From positions 10,501,263-10,565,262 of the forward strand of contig VCAZ01000008.1 in the NCBI GenBank assembly GCA_005784505.1: a stretch of DNA of 64,000 nucleotides, read 5' to 3'. Shown here one piece after another: positions 62,940 to 64,000 of the stretch. The notes below the pieces were generated by a model that saw only the letters and a program-made list of their open reading frames with translations, did no database searches and was not told where the DNA came from. Numbering within the stretch: the stretch's first letter is position 1; every line of letters begins with the position of its first letter. Origin of the DNA: Bagarius yarrelli (taxonomy: Eukaryota > Chordata > Actinopteri > Siluriformes > Sisoridae). Both the position numbers and the translations under genes were made by a program.

Positions 62940-64000
62940 TATTATTATAAAGGACAGCCTGCACTCTGTCTCTGTCTTCGTCTCTATCTCTGTGTCAGAC
63001 AGTGACTTTGAGCTCTTAAGCAGGTTAGATGTTAATCCATGTCTGGTGTCTCTACCGCTCAGAACGAGAGGAGAAACAGAGCAGATTCCTGTCATGTGGT
63101 AAAAGGAAGTTTCTCCAATTTTTTTAGATATATAAGGAAACATTCAGCATAAAATAAGCAGCACAACAGGAAAATCATTGCTTTACTGGAATTTTACAGA
63201 AACGTGTCGGGGCAAAAAACATGAAAAAATTAAACAAAAGGAAAAGGAACTGAATTATTTTTTCATATCGTGTTTTTTTATCACAGCTAATGATGCTTTT
63301 TTTTTAATCTCTAAAATCCTGTCTGGAATCTTTTTGCATGTTTGTTAATTTTACTACCCCTACTGTTACACCTAAAAAACACTAGAGTTACTTCCTGAAA
63401 TGGGAAATCTCTGGAATCCCTATGGATTCCTCAAATCATATTTAAACGTATGATTTTAAAATCATATTTAAAATCATTATTTTTTAATTAATGAGCCATC
63501 TTCCAGACCTAAAATGCTAAATAAAAACATTCCGGTGTTTTCCACTTTATAACTAACTCCTCCTCCGCCCTTATGGATAATTAAGCTAATTAAGTTTTAA
63601 CCAGGAAGCCGTCATGCTAGCACAGAATTTGGTGACTGTATCTGTGTCTGATGGGTTGTGTTTTAGCGTGATTACTGTTTTAATGCTAGTTTCTCTGTCA
63701 GCATGTTTTATGTTGTGCTGTTGTGCTGTTAGCCTTAGTGTTTTTTTTTTATTCTGTTGTAACTAAGCTAATTTCTGTCTTAGCATGTTTTTTTTACCGC
63801 TAATCTAGTTTAAATGCAAGCTAGTAAGTGAGTTAACCTGTAGCATTTTTTTAAAAAAAGTATAAAAGGAGTGTTTACCATTTAAGATAGGAGGATTCTA
63901 AGGGCCTACACACTTTAAGGGCCCCCAGAAATCTGTTTTATTAGTAGTAACAGTATTAGCAGTAATGTAATAGTGTGTTTGGTGTGGAATGGGTGTGGTA
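62940..64000. other. Putative intron or intergenic, no gene seen
   Basis: 63540-63860 contains tgctagc and ttagc-rich text but no exon. 63886-64000 is the third copy of dispersed repeat A (gggcccccagaaatctgttt), cut by the window edge. Confidence 0.4.

Overview
This is vertebrate nuclear DNA, almost certainly from a ray-finned (teleost) fish. Genes are split into small exons with GT-AG introns. The sequence between them is packed with fish-type SINEs that share the 'catttggcagacgc...ccagagcgacttac' core, with L2/RTE-type LINE tails, hAT- and Tc1-like remnants, and long GA, GT and GATA tracts. I see no bacterial operon features. An otophysan fish such as a catfish would fit the repeat style, but that is inference.

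Gene-bearing part, about 1.1-20.6 kb. (1) Minus strand, 1122-5560: the first five coding exons of a class I myosin, best matched to myo1g. They hold the start codon, P-loop and switch I, and the rest of the gene lies beyond the left edge. (2) Minus strand, 7611-9544: a complete three-exon rbm43-like gene encoding an RRM protein of about 575 residues. A probable 5' UTR exon and an ETS/CRE promoter lie near 12.19-12.35 kb. (3) Minus strand, about 13.03-14.75 kb: a compact four-exon transcript with no convincing ORF. Its largest intron carries a GC-rich, structured island that could be an H/ACA-like or other small RNA. (4) Plus strand, 16211-20575: an MHC class I-like gene with signal peptide, alpha1, alpha2, alpha3, transmembrane and tail exons. 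All splice sites are preserved, but each extracellular domain carries its own reading-frame break. A textbook ISRE sits about 70 bases upstream of its ATG.

From 20.6 to 61.4 kb I find no convincing protein gene. This stretch is AT-rich intergenic or intronic DNA with SINEs, MITEs, minisatellites and very long purine/pyrimidine tracts. The minisatellites include a 10-bp/60-bp array at 21.5 kb, a 'TAAAGTCnGAATT' family at 35, 45 and 47 kb, and a 26-bp array at 54.3 kb. At 61845 a short coding stretch with a strong donor probably starts a gene that runs off the right edge. It is followed by an 18-bp array that repeats a consensus 5' splice site.

Myosin 1G (haematopoietic), RBM43 and an MHC class I gene with an ISRE could all be relevant to immune cells, but nothing here shows that they work together. 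The most informative items for a second look are the MHC class I pseudogene, the four-exon noncoding transcript with its structured intronic island, and the related minisatellites.
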